Of a DNA stretch of 64,000 nucleotides, positions 48,493 through 56,968 are shown piece by piece. The stretch lies in NCBI GenBank assembly GCA_040005095.1, contig JBDTZN010000002.1:1-64000 (forward strand), written 5' to 3'. The stretch comes from UBA5186 sp040005095 (GTDB taxonomy: Bacteria > Actinomycetota > Thermoleophilia > Gaiellales > Gaiellaceae). Made by a program: the position numbers and the translations under genes. The first letter of the stretch is position 1. Each line of letters begins with the position of its first letter. Below the pieces are notes generated by a model. The model was not told where the DNA came from, did no database searches, and saw only the letters and a list, made by a program, of their open reading frames with translations.

Positions 48493-48927
48493 ATGCTGCT
48501 CGGCGAATACGAACACACCATCGACGACAAGAACCGTCTCACGCTTCCGGCCAAGTTCCGGGACGCGTTCGCGAGCGGCGTCGTCCTTACCCGCGGCTTC
48601 GACGGGTGCCTCAACGTGTTCGGGCCCGATGAGTGGAACCATCTCGTCGAGACCCGTCTGGCCGGCCTCGACCCGCTTAGCCGCGAGGGCCGCGTGATGC
48701 ACCGGTACTACTTCGCCGGAGCCGCGCACGCCGAGCTGGACAAGCAGGGTCGCGTGCCGATCCCGGCGCCACTCGCCGCAAGTGCCGGGCTCGAGCGCGA
48801 CGTCGTCGTCGCCGGCGTCTTCGACCACCTGGAGATCTGGGATCGCGCGAACTGGCGCGAGCACCTCAAGGAAGTGGAAGGGAGTGCGGAGCATGTTGCC
48901 GAACGCCTTGCAGCCAAGCGCGACTGA
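48493..48927 (+). CDS. mraZ: transcriptional regulator MraZ
   Basis: 144 residues from ATG 48493. Two AbrB-like halves: MLLGEYEHTIDDKNRLTLPAKFR and AHAELDKQGRVPIPAPL. First gene of the division and wall cluster, with its binding repeats in the promoter. It overlaps rsmH by 35 bases. Confidence 0.95.
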   Translation: MLLGEYEHTIDDKNRLTLPAKFRDAFASGVVLTRGFDGCLNVFGPDEWNHLVETRLAGLDPLSREGRVMHRYYFAGAAHAELDKQGRVPIPAPLAASAGLERDVVVAGVFDHLEIWDRANWREHLKEVEGSAEHVAERLAAKRD

Positions 48928-49849
48928 TCACGTCCCCGTCCTCGCCGAGGAGGTGCGGGAGGCGCTCGCGGTGCAGCCCGGCAATACCGTCATCGATGCC
49001 ACGTTCGGCGCCGGCGGCCATGCGAGCCTGCTCGCAGCGGACATGCACGGCCGCGGACGCTTCATCGCGATCGACCGCGACCCGACTGTCAAGCCCTACT
49101 TCGACCGCTTCACGCGGACGACGGGCCTGCAGGCGCGCCTGCTCCGAGGCGACTTCGCGCTCGTCCTCGAGCAGCTCGCGGACAACGGCGTCGAGGCGGA
49201 CGCGATCCTGCTCGACCTCGGCGTCTCGAGCATGCAGCTCGACCGGCCTGAGCGCGGCTTCTCGTACGCGGCTGACGCGCCGCTCGACATGCGCATGGAT
49301 CCCTCCGCCGAGATCTCCGCCCGCGAGCTCGTCAACGACTCGAGCGAGCGCGACCTTCAGACGATCTTCCGCCGCTACGGGGAGGAGCGCTACGCGCGCC
49401 AGATCGCGAAGGCGATCGTCCGGCGCCGTACCAAGGAGCCTTTCGAGCGCACGTCGGACCTCGTCGAGACGATCAGGGCCGCGATCCCTGCGCCGGCGCG
49501 ATTCGGGGAGGGTCACCCGGCGAAGCGCGTCTTCCAGGCGCTGCGTATCGCCGTCAACGACGAGCTGGGAGCCCTCGAGGTCGCGCTGCCGGCCGCGTTT
49601 TCGATGCTGCGGCCGGGCGGACGGCTCGCCGTGATCAGCTTCCACTCGCTCGAGGACCGCATCGTCAAGCAATTCCTTCGGGAGGAGGAGCGCGGCTGCG
49701 TCTGCCCGCCCGACTTCCCGGTCTGCGTTTGCGGGCGCGAGCCCAAGCTGCGTGCCCTCAACCGCCGGCCGATCAAGGCGGGGGCCGCGGAGATCGCCGC
49801 GAATCCGCGCTCAGCGTCGGGCCGACTCAGAGCGGCGGTGAAGTCATAG
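48893..49849 (+). CDS. rsmH: 16S rRNA (cytosine-N4)-methyltransferase RsmH
   Basis: 318 residues from ATG 48893. HVPVLAEEV, DATFGAGGHA (AdoMet site), LDLGVSSMQLDRPERGFSY and SFHSLEDRIVKQFL are diagnostic. It methylates C1402 of 16S rRNA. Several cysteines near the end (CVCPPDFPVCVCGREPK) are typical of the family. Confidence 0.95.
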   Translation: MLPNALQPSATDHVPVLAEEVREALAVQPGNTVIDATFGAGGHASLLAADMHGRGRFIAIDRDPTVKPYFDRFTRTTGLQARLLRGDFALVLEQLADNGVEADAILLDLGVSSMQLDRPERGFSYAADAPLDMRMDPSAEISARELVNDSSERDLQTIFRRYGEERYARQIAKAIVRRRTKEPFERTSDLVETIRAAIPAPARFGEGHPAKRVFQALRIAVNDELGALEVALPAAFSMLRPGGRLAVISFHSLEDRIVKQFLREEERGCVCPPDFPVCVCGREPKLRALNRRPIKAGAAEIAANPRSASGRLRAAVKS

Positions 49850-50211
49850 CCGCTCTCGCCGGATCCGCCGCCCCGGCCGTTCGTCCCCGCCGCGCGCCCG
49901 CGTCGACCCCGGTCGTCCCGCGCCGACGCGCGCGCCGGCAACCACGCGTTGCCGGGAGCGTGGTCTGGATTGCCGCCGTGGCCGTCCTCCTCACGGGCGT
50001 CGTCGCTCTCAACGTCGCCGTCCTGCGCCTGAACATGCAACTCGACCGCCTCGGCCGGGAGCGGACCCAGCTGAGGGCTGAGAACGCGACGCTTTCCTCG
50101 CAGCTCTCGAGTGCGGCCGCCGCGCCGAAGATCCAGGCGCTCGCCCACCGACGCCTCGGCGTCTCGCCGGCTCCGGCGGACAAGGTCACCTACCTCGACC
50201 TCAGCAGGTAG
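49729..50211 (+). CDS. ftsL: cell division protein FtsL-like
   Basis: One membrane helix (WIAAVAVLLTGVVALNVAVL) and a short leucine-zipper-like coiled coil (LRLNMQLDRLGRERTQLRAE) before a small C-terminus, in the ftsL position between rsmH and ftsI. The start is uncertain. TTG 49729 gives 160 residues but overlaps rsmH by 121 bases. The next canonical start, GTG 49960, removes the basic proline-rich cytoplasmic tail usual in actinobacterial FtsL. An ATA overlapping the rsmH stop is a non-canonical possibility. Confidence 0.75.
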   Translation: MRARAQAACPQPPADQGGGRGDRRESALSVGPTQSGGEVIAALAGSAAPAVRPRRAPASTPVVPRRRARRQPRVAGSVVWIAAVAVLLTGVVALNVAVLRLNMQLDRLGRERTQLRAENATLSSQLSSAAAAPKIQALAHRRLGVSPAPADKVTYLDLSR

Positions 50212-50218
50212 CGGCGGG

Positions 50219-51892
50219 TTGGCGCCCAAGGCCGTCAACCGCCGGATTCGTCTCCTGCTCGCCGTCTTCGCGCTCGCCTTCGCCGGGACGCTGGCACGCG
50301 CCGTCTGGCTTCAGGGCGTGCGGGCGGCCTCCCTGTCCACCCTTGCGACGAGCCAGCACGTGGCCACGACGAAGATCCCCGCCGGGAGAGGCACGATCTT
50401 CGACCGCAACGGTGAGCCGCTCGCGATCGGCGAGCAGGCGACGACGGTGTACGCCGATCCGACGCAGATCCGCAGCCCGCGGGCGATCGCGATCGCAGCT
50501 GCGCGCGTCCTGCACCTCGATCCGGACGCGCTGTACAAGCAGCTCGCCGACCGCACGAAGGGCTTCGTCTATGTCCAGCGCAAGGCCGATCCGCTGCTGG
50601 CCGCCGCGCTCGAGCGCAAGGGGCTGACCGGACTGCATTTCTATCCGGAGGAGCGCCGCTCGTATCCGCAGCAGACCGTCGCCGCGCAGGCGCTGGGGTT
50701 CGCAGGCGTCGACAACCGCGGACTGGCGGGACTCGAGTTCGCCCTCGACCGCGAGCTGGCCGGCAAGCCGGGCGCGGAGACGATGATCACGGACCCGGCC
50801 GGCCGGGCGATCGACGTCGTCCGCGAGCAGCCTGCCGTGCAGGGACGTGACGTGTACCTGACCCTGGACGGGACGCTGCAGAGCGACGCCGAGCAGGTGC
50901 TGCGCGAGACCGTCCGCAAGTGGGGCGCCCACTCCGGCACAGCGGTGGTGCTCGACCCGCGCAACGGCAACGTGCTCGCGCTCGCGACGCAGCCAGGCTT
51001 CGATGGGAACCGCTTCGCCGACGCGCCGCGCGACCTGCAGCGAAACCGCGCGGTTACAGACACGTACGAGCCCGGCTCGACGTTCAAGCTGGTCACGGTG
51101 GCCGGCGCGCTCTCCGAGGGCCTCGTGACGCCGGACACGTCCTTCGTGCTCCCATACTCGCTCCAGATCGCCGACCGCGTCGTCCACGACGCTGAGCCCC
51201 GCGGCACCGAGCGCATGACCGTGGCCCAGATCTTGACGCACTCGTCGAACATCGGTGCGATCACGATCGCGCGCGAGAAGCTCGGCTCGGCGCGGCTCGC
51301 CGACTGGATCTCGCGCTTCGGGTTCGGGCACAAGACGGGGATCGGGTTCCCGGACGAGAGCGGCGGGATCGTGCTGCCGCTCGACCGCTGGTCCGGCTCG
51401 ACGATCGGCAACGTGCCGATCGGCCAGGGCATCGCCGTCACGCCGATCCAGATGGCGGCGGCGTACGCGTCGATCGCGAACCGCGGGCTCTGGGTGCAGC
51501 CGCACGTCGTCGACCACGTCACGGGGCGCGGCCGGCCGTCGCTGAAGCACAAGCAGATCGTGGCGCCTGCGATCGCGCAGTCGCTGGTCACGATGCTCGA
51601 GGGCGTGGTCGCCGAGGGCGGCACGGGAACGCTGGCCGCGATCGACGGCTACCAGGTCGCCGGCAAGACCGGTACCGCACAGAAGCCGGGCCCGAACGGG
51701 TACACGACCGGGAAGTACGTGGCCTCGTTCGTGGGCTTCGTTCCGGCCTCGGCCCCGCGCCTCGTCGTGCTCGTGACGATCGACGAGCCGAAGGGTGCGA
51801 TCTTCGGCGGCGTCGTCGCGGCGCCGGCGTTCCAGTCGATCGCTCGCTTCGGGCTGCAGTATCTGGAGGTCCCGCCGGACGCACGCCGGTAG
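50219..51892 (+). CDS. ftsI: peptidoglycan transpeptidase FtsI (PBP3)
   Basis: 557 residues from TTG 50219, seven bases after the ftsL stop. An N-terminal membrane helix, a PBP dimer domain (GRGTIFDRNGEPLA), then transpeptidase motifs Ser287-T-F-K, Ser342-Ser-Asn344 and Lys483-T-G. It makes septal cross-links. No PASTA domain follows. Confidence 0.95.
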   Translation: MAPKAVNRRIRLLLAVFALAFAGTLARAVWLQGVRAASLSTLATSQHVATTKIPAGRGTIFDRNGEPLAIGEQATTVYADPTQIRSPRAIAIAAARVLHLDPDALYKQLADRTKGFVYVQRKADPLLAAALERKGLTGLHFYPEERRSYPQQTVAAQALGFAGVDNRGLAGLEFALDRELAGKPGAETMITDPAGRAIDVVREQPAVQGRDVYLTLDGTLQSDAEQVLRETVRKWGAHSGTAVVLDPRNGNVLALATQPGFDGNRFADAPRDLQRNRAVTDTYEPGSTFKLVTVAGALSEGLVTPDTSFVLPYSLQIADRVVHDAEPRGTERMTVAQILTHSSNIGAITIAREKLGSARLADWISRFGFGHKTGIGFPDESGGIVLPLDRWSGSTIGNVPIGQGIAVTPIQMAAAYASIANRGLWVQPHVVDHVTGRGRPSLKHKQIVAPAIAQSLVTMLEGVVAEGGTGTLAAIDGYQVAGKTGTAQKPGPNGYTTGKYVASFVGFVPASAPRLVVLVTIDEPKGAIFGGVVAAPAFQSIARFGLQYLEVPPDARR

Positions 51893-51904
51893 GCTCGGCG
51901 AGCG

Positions 51905-53293
51905 ATGAGGCTTGACGAAGCCATCACCGCCCTCGAACCCCGCGAGATCGTCGCAGAGGGTCCTGCCGAGCTCGCCGACCTCGCGTACGACGCGCGGAAG
52001 GTCACGCCTGGAGCCCTCTTCTTCTGCGTACGCGGGGCGAAGGCGGACGGGCACGACTTCGCGGCGGACGCCGTCGGGCGCGGGGCCGTCGCGCTCGTAG
52101 TGGAACGCCCGCTGGAGGTTGCCGTCCCGCAGGTCGTCGTCTCCGACTCGCGGGCCGCTATGGCCGTCGTCGCGGACGTGTTCTTCGGGCGCCCGACGCG
52201 TGACCTGACCGTTGCAGCCGTGACCGGGACGAACGGGAAGACGACGACTGCCCATCTCATGCTCTCGATCCTCGACGCCGCCGGAAAGCACCCTGGGCTG
52301 CTCGGCAACATCGAGCGCCGCGTCGGCAACGAGAGCCGGCCCGCAGTGCTCAACACCCCGGAGGCGATCGACCTGCAGCGGCTCTTCCGCGAGATGCTCG
52401 ACGCCGGCAACGAGAGCGTGTCCATGGAGGCGTCGTCGCATGCGTCCGCGCTGCACCGTCTCGACCGCACTCGGTTCGCCGTCCTCGTCTTCACGAACCT
52501 GACCCAGGATCACCTCGACTTCCACGGTTCGATGGACGACTACTTCGAGGCGAAGCGCCGGCTCTTCGCTCAGGCCGATGCGGCCGCCGTCAACGTCGGC
52601 GATCCCTACGGCCGCCGGCTCGCCGATGAGCTGCCCGACGCGCTCACCTTCGGCGTGGTCGAAGGCACGGAGGTCGGGCCGGCCGCGCTGGAAGGCATCG
52701 ACCTCAAGCTCCGGGCGCTCTTCAACGTCGAGAACGCCCTGGGTGCACTCGCCGCCGGGCGCCTGCTCGGCTTCGACGAGGAGACGATCCGGCGCGGGAT
52801 CGAAGCGCTCGAGGTCGTCCCCGGCCGCTTCGAGCCGGTCGAGGCGGGCCAACCGTTCCGCGTCATCGTCGACTTCGCGCATACGCCCGACTCGCTCGAG
52901 CGCGTTCTCCGCGCGGCGCGTGAGCTCGTCGAAGGCCGCGTGATCTGCGTCTTCGGCGCCGGCGGCGACCGCGACCGTACGAAGCGGCCGAAGATGGGCC
53001 GCGCGGTGGCCGAGGGAGCCGATGTCGTCGTCGTGACCTCCGACAATCCGCGGACGGAGGATCCGCTCGCGATCATCGAGGACATCGTCGAAGGAACCGG
53101 CCCCGGCGCCGAGATCGAACCCGACCGCGCGCTTGCGATCGAGCGGGCGCTGCGGCTGGCGCACGAGGGCGACGTCGTGGTGATCGCCGGGCTGTCGCCG
53201 GAACAGGGACGTCACATCGGCGGCGAGACGTTCCCGTGGGACGACCGCGAGGTCGCGCGCGAGGCTCTGCGCCGCATCGGGGCCGCCGCGTGA
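51905..53293 (+). CDS. murE: UDP-MurNAc-tripeptide ligase MurE (DAP-adding type)
   Basis: 462 residues from ATG 51905. ATP motif TGTNGKTTT, the lysine of YFEAKRRLF and Asp380-Asn-Pro-Arg383 (DNPR, usual for meso-diaminopimelate enzymes). Two deviations: the usual GKGHE near the end reads Gly429-Leu-Ser-Pro-Glu433, and the central domain between LTFGVVEG and LFNVENALGA is shortened. It adds the third residue to the stem peptide in the cytoplasm. The end overlaps the murF GTG. Confidence 0.9.
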   Translation: MRLDEAITALEPREIVAEGPAELADLAYDARKVTPGALFFCVRGAKADGHDFAADAVGRGAVALVVERPLEVAVPQVVVSDSRAAMAVVADVFFGRPTRDLTVAAVTGTNGKTTTAHLMLSILDAAGKHPGLLGNIERRVGNESRPAVLNTPEAIDLQRLFREMLDAGNESVSMEASSHASALHRLDRTRFAVLVFTNLTQDHLDFHGSMDDYFEAKRRLFAQADAAAVNVGDPYGRRLADELPDALTFGVVEGTEVGPAALEGIDLKLRALFNVENALGALAAGRLLGFDEETIRRGIEALEVVPGRFEPVEAGQPFRVIVDFAHTPDSLERVLRAARELVEGRVICVFGAGGDRDRTKRPKMGRAVAEGADVVVVTSDNPRTEDPLAIIEDIVEGTGPGAEIEPDRALAIERALRLAHEGDVVVIAGLSPEQGRHIGGETFPWDDREVAREALRRIGAAA

Positions 53294-54600
53294 TCCCGCT
53301 CGAGCTGGACGCGATCGAGGCGCTTGGGCTTGGACAGCTGGAGCGGCTGGGCCCGATTTACGTCACGGGCGTCCAGGTCGACTCGCGCCGGATCGAGCCC
53401 GGCGACCTCTTCGTCGTGGTCGGCGACGGCGGGCGCTACGTCGACGACGCGCGCGAGCGCCGTGCCGCGGCCGTGCTCGTCCCGGAGGACGCGTTTGGCG
53501 CGCTCGAGGCGGTCGGCCGACTCGTGCGCGACCGCAGCCGCGCACGGTTCGTGGGCATCACCGGCTCGATGGGCAAGACCTCGACGAAGGACATCCTCGC
53601 CGCGCTTGTCCGTCCGCACGCGCGGATGGTCGCGGCGGAGCGGAGCTACAACAACGAAATCGGCGTGCCGCTCACGCTCTGCCGGCTGGAGGAGGGCACC
53701 GAGATCTGCATCCTCGAGCTGGCGATGCGCGGCCTCGGCCAGATCGCCGAGCTCGCGGAGCTGACGCGGCCCGACGTCGGCGTGATCACGGCGATCGCGC
53801 CCGTCCACCTCGAAAAGCTCGGTTCGCTCGCGCGGATCGCCGAAGCGAAGTCTGAGCTGATTGCAGCGCTGCCCGCGGGTGGGACCGCGGTCGTACCCGC
53901 AGACGCTGCCGACCTGACGCCGCACCTGCAGCGCGACGACGTCCGCTTGCTCCGCGTTGGCGAAGGCGGCGACGTCGTCCTGCGCCGCTACGAACCGATG
54001 GGGGAGCGAGCACGGCTCGACGCGGAGATCGACGGGGCTCACGTGGCGCTGCAGCTGCCCTTCAACATCCGCCACCAGATCGCCAACGTGCTGCTCGCGC
54101 TGGCCGCGTACCACGCGCTCGATCTCCCGCTCGGGCGCGTCCAGGACGGCGCCGGCGAGATCGCGTTCTCGCTGTGGCGCGGCGAGGAGCTGCCGCTGCC
54201 CGGCGGCGGTTTTCTCATCAACGACGTCTGGAACGCGAATCCGCTCTCCATGCGAGCCGCGCTCGAGCACCTTGCAGCGCGTGCGGGCGACCGGCGGCGC
54301 GTCGCGGTGTTGGGCGAAATGGCCGAGCTCGGCCCGGCCGCGCCCGCCTACCACGTCGAGGTGGGGGAGGCTGCCGCCGACGCCGGGATCGACGCGCTGC
54401 TGGCGATCGGGCCGCTGGCGCTCGGCTACCTCGAGGGGGCCGGAGGGCGGGTGCCAGGCACGAGACATGTCGAAACGCTCGACCAGGCGCTTGTCGCGCT
54501 GCGCGAGTTCCTCGAGCCCGGCGACGCCGTCCTGGTCAAGGGCGCACGTGCACTCGGGCTCGAGGCCGTCGCGGAAACCCTCGCAGGAGCAGCCGCCTAG
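53290..54600 (+). CDS. murF: UDP-MurNAc-tripeptide D-Ala-D-Ala ligase MurF
   Basis: 436 residues from GTG 53290 (GTGA overlap). ITGSMGKTSTKD is the ATP site; ERSYNNEIGVPLT and NDVWNANPLSMRAAL are family hallmarks. It adds D-Ala-D-Ala to the precursor. Residues 388-394 (VPGTRHV) come from a copy of the dispersed repeat, in a surface loop of the C-terminal domain where homologs vary. Its stop overlaps the mraY GTG. Confidence 0.95.
   Translation: MIPLELDAIEALGLGQLERLGPIYVTGVQVDSRRIEPGDLFVVVGDGGRYVDDARERRAAAVLVPEDAFGALEAVGRLVRDRSRARFVGITGSMGKTSTKDILAALVRPHARMVAAERSYNNEIGVPLTLCRLEEGTEICILELAMRGLGQIAELAELTRPDVGVITAIAPVHLEKLGSLARIAEAKSELIAALPAGGTAVVPADAADLTPHLQRDDVRLLRVGEGGDVVLRRYEPMGERARLDAEIDGAHVALQLPFNIRHQIANVLLALAAYHALDLPLGRVQDGAGEIAFSLWRGEELPLPGGGFLINDVWNANPLSMRAALEHLAARAGDRRRVAVLGEMAELGPAAPAYHVEVGEAAADAGIDALLAIGPLALGYLEGAGGRVPGTRHVETLDQALVALREFLEPGDAVLVKGARALGLEAVAETLAGAAA
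54451..54471 (+). repeat. REP-like repeat inside murF
   Basis: GTGCCAGGCAC, GA, GACATGTC. It matches the intergenic copy at 20341 in 20 of 21 positions and is read in frame as VPGTRHV. Confidence 0.7.
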
Positions 54601-55595
54601 TGGTCCGAGTCCTCGTAGCCGGGATCATCGCGATGGTCGTGTCGATCGTCGTCGGCCCGAAGTTCATCGCCTTCCTGCGCCGGAACGAGTTCGGCCAGCA
54701 CATCCGCGAGGAGGGCCCGGAGCGCCACGCCGCGAAGCAGGGGACGCCCACGATGGGCGGGCTCCTCGTCGTTGTCACCGCGACGCTTTCGTTCCTCGCG
54801 GTGAGCAAATACACGGTTCCCGGCCTGGCCGTGATGTTCACGGCGGTCGCCTGCGGCGCGATCGGGTTCGTCGACGACTTCATCAAGCTGACGCACCGCC
54901 GTTCGCTCGGGCTCTCGGGTCGCTGGAAGCTGCTCCTGCTCGGGCTCGTGACCATCGGCGTTTCCCTTGCGGCGCGGCACCAGCACCTTCCGACGGACAT
55001 GAAGATCCCGATCGTCCACTTCAACCTGCAGCTCTCGTACGCCTGGTACGGCCTGCTCTTCTTCGTGATCGCCGGGGCGACGAACGGCGTCAATCTCACC
55101 GACGGCCTCGACGGGCTCGCGGCCGGGACCGGGATCATTGCGCTGCTCGCGTTCACGCTGATCAACGTCGTCGCGTTCATCCGCCTGCGCTTCGATACCA
55201 AGCTGGACATGGCCATCGCGGGTGCGGCCCTGATCGGGGCTCTGGTCGGGTTCCTCTGGTACAACGCCTTTCCCGCGGAGGTGTTCATGGGGGACACGGG
55301 AGCGATGGCCGTGGGCGGTGCGCTGGCGGCGCTCGCGATCTTCACGCAGACGACGTTCCTGCTGCTGCTGATCGGTGGGATCTTCCTGATCGAGGCGCTG
55401 TCGGTGATCGTCCAGGTCTTCTCGTTCAAGTATTTCGGCCGCCGCGTGCTGCTGATGGCGCCGCTGCACCATCACTTCGAGATGAAGGCGTGGTCGGAGA
55501 CGAAGGTCATGGTGCGCTTCTGGATCGTGACGGCGATCCTGTGCGCGACCGGGTTCGCGCTGTACTACCGCGACTTCCTCTACTTCACGCGGTGA
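54600..55595 (+). CDS. mraY: phospho-MurNAc-pentapeptide transferase MraY
   Basis: 331 residues from GTG 54600, whose first base is the last of the murF stop. KQGTPTMGG, GFVDDFIKL, TNGVNLTDGLDGLA and APLHHHFE are diagnostic. About ten membrane helices. It forms lipid I on the inner membrane face. Confidence 0.96.
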   Translation: MVRVLVAGIIAMVVSIVVGPKFIAFLRRNEFGQHIREEGPERHAAKQGTPTMGGLLVVVTATLSFLAVSKYTVPGLAVMFTAVACGAIGFVDDFIKLTHRRSLGLSGRWKLLLLGLVTIGVSLAARHQHLPTDMKIPIVHFNLQLSYAWYGLLFFVIAGATNGVNLTDGLDGLAAGTGIIALLAFTLINVVAFIRLRFDTKLDMAIAGAALIGALVGFLWYNAFPAEVFMGDTGAMAVGGALAALAIFTQTTFLLLLIGGIFLIEALSVIVQVFSFKYFGRRVLLMAPLHHHFEMKAWSETKVMVRFWIVTAILCATGFALYYRDFLYFTR

Positions 55596-55661
55596 GCGGG
55601 GCCGCGCGCCTTTCGGCACGGAGTCGCCACAGGCATGCGTGATTTGCAGCGGTATCGTGTC

Positions 55662-55690
55662 CCCAGGGGTCGTGCTGGACCCCCTGGGGG
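55662..55690 (+). promoter_or_regulatory. hairpin upstream of murD
   Basis: CCCCAGGGGTC pairs with GACCCCCTGGGG around GTGCTG, one bulged base. It lies in the only sizeable gap of the cluster (110 bases between mraY and murD), just before GGAGGTTGGGGAGG, so it may slow transcription or mask the murD ribosome site. Confidence 0.4.
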
Positions 55691-55705
55691 AGGTTGGGGA
55701 GGCGT

Positions 55706-56968
55706 GTGAGCGGCGCGGGGCACGACCTGCCGCACAGGGTGCTCGTGCTCGGGCTCGCGCGCTCGGGCGACGCGGCTGCACGCGCGCTCGCGGCACGGGG
55801 AGTCCGCGTCGTCGCCGTTGATCGCAACGAGCAACTCGACATCGGTGACCTCGCCGCCGCGGGGGTCGAGGTGCGACTGGGGGACGTGCAGGACGACGTC
55901 CTCGACAGCATTGAGCTCATCGTGAAGAGCCCCGGGGTGCCCGCGGAGGCGCCGCTCGTCGAGGCGGCGCGGTCGCGCACGATTCCGGTCTGGAGCGAGG
56001 TCGAGCTCGGCTACCGGCTGCTGCGGCCGCGCCGGTTCATCGGCGTGACCGGGACGAAGGGCAAGACGACGACCACGGAGCTGATCGGCGCGATGCTCGC
56101 CGCTGCAGGCCGACGCGTCGAGGTGGCGGGGAACATCGCTTCACCCGGCTCGCCGCGAGCTCCGATCACCGCGCTCGACCCGCCGGAGGACGCGTGGATC
56201 GTGGCCGAGCTCTCGTCGTTCCAGCTCGAGGACGTGCACGAGCTCGAGCTGGAGGTGGCCGTGCTGCTGAACCTCGAGCCCGACCATCTCGACCGCCACA
56301 GGACCTTCGAGCGCTACCGCGACGCGAAACTCCGGATCTTCGAGCGGGCGCGCCACAAGGTCGCGCCGCGCGGCTTCGGGATCGACGGGGCGATCGAGTT
56401 CGCGGCTGACGACCCGCTGCCCGCCAAGCCGCGCATCCCCGGCGTGCACAACCGCGCGAACGCGGCGGCCGCCACCGCAGTCGCCCGCGTCGTAGGAGTC
56501 TCCGACGACGCGATCGCCCAGGCGCTCGAGCAGTTCGCCGGCGTCCCGCACCGCCTCGAGCTCGTCGCCGAGCGCGCCGGCGTTCGCTGGGTCAACGACT
56601 CGATCGCCACCAACACGCTCGCTGTACGGCACGGGATCGCCGCCTACGACGCGCCGATTCGGCTGATCCTCGGCGGGCGGGCGAAGGGCGAGGACTACGC
56701 GCCGTTCGCCCGCGAGCTCCCCGCGAGTGTCGCGTCGATCTACCTCGTCGGCGAGGCCACGGACGTGCTTGCCGCTGCGCTCGACGCGGCCGGGCGGGAG
56801 TTCACACGAGCGGGCACGATCGCCGGAGCGGTGGAGCAGGCGGCCCGAGATGCACAGCCTGGCGACGTAGTGCTGCTCTCGCCGGCCGCCGCGAGCTACG
56901 ACCAGTACGCGAACTTCGAGGAACGCGGCGAGGACTTCAGGCGGCTCGCGCAGAACTTGCCTGGGTGA
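55706..56968 (+). CDS. murD: UDP-MurNAc-L-alanine:D-glutamate ligase MurD
   Basis: 420 residues from GTG 55706 (TTG 55694 is an in-frame alternative). LGLARSG, the ATP site TGTKGKTTTTELI, SSFQLED, LEPDHLDRH and the DAKLRIF lysine identify it. Near the end GGRAKGEDY replaces the more common GGxDKG. It adds D-Glu to the nucleotide precursor. The stop overlaps the ftsW start. Confidence 0.93.
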   Translation: MSGAGHDLPHRVLVLGLARSGDAAARALAARGVRVVAVDRNEQLDIGDLAAAGVEVRLGDVQDDVLDSIELIVKSPGVPAEAPLVEAARSRTIPVWSEVELGYRLLRPRRFIGVTGTKGKTTTTELIGAMLAAAGRRVEVAGNIASPGSPRAPITALDPPEDAWIVAELSSFQLEDVHELELEVAVLLNLEPDHLDRHRTFERYRDAKLRIFERARHKVAPRGFGIDGAIEFAADDPLPAKPRIPGVHNRANAAAATAVARVVGVSDDAIAQALEQFAGVPHRLELVAERAGVRWVNDSIATNTLAVRHGIAAYDAPIRLILGGRAKGEDYAPFARELPASVASIYLVGEATDVLAAALDAAGREFTRAGTIAGAVEQAARDAQPGDVVLLSPAAASYDQYANFEERGEDFRRLAQNLPG

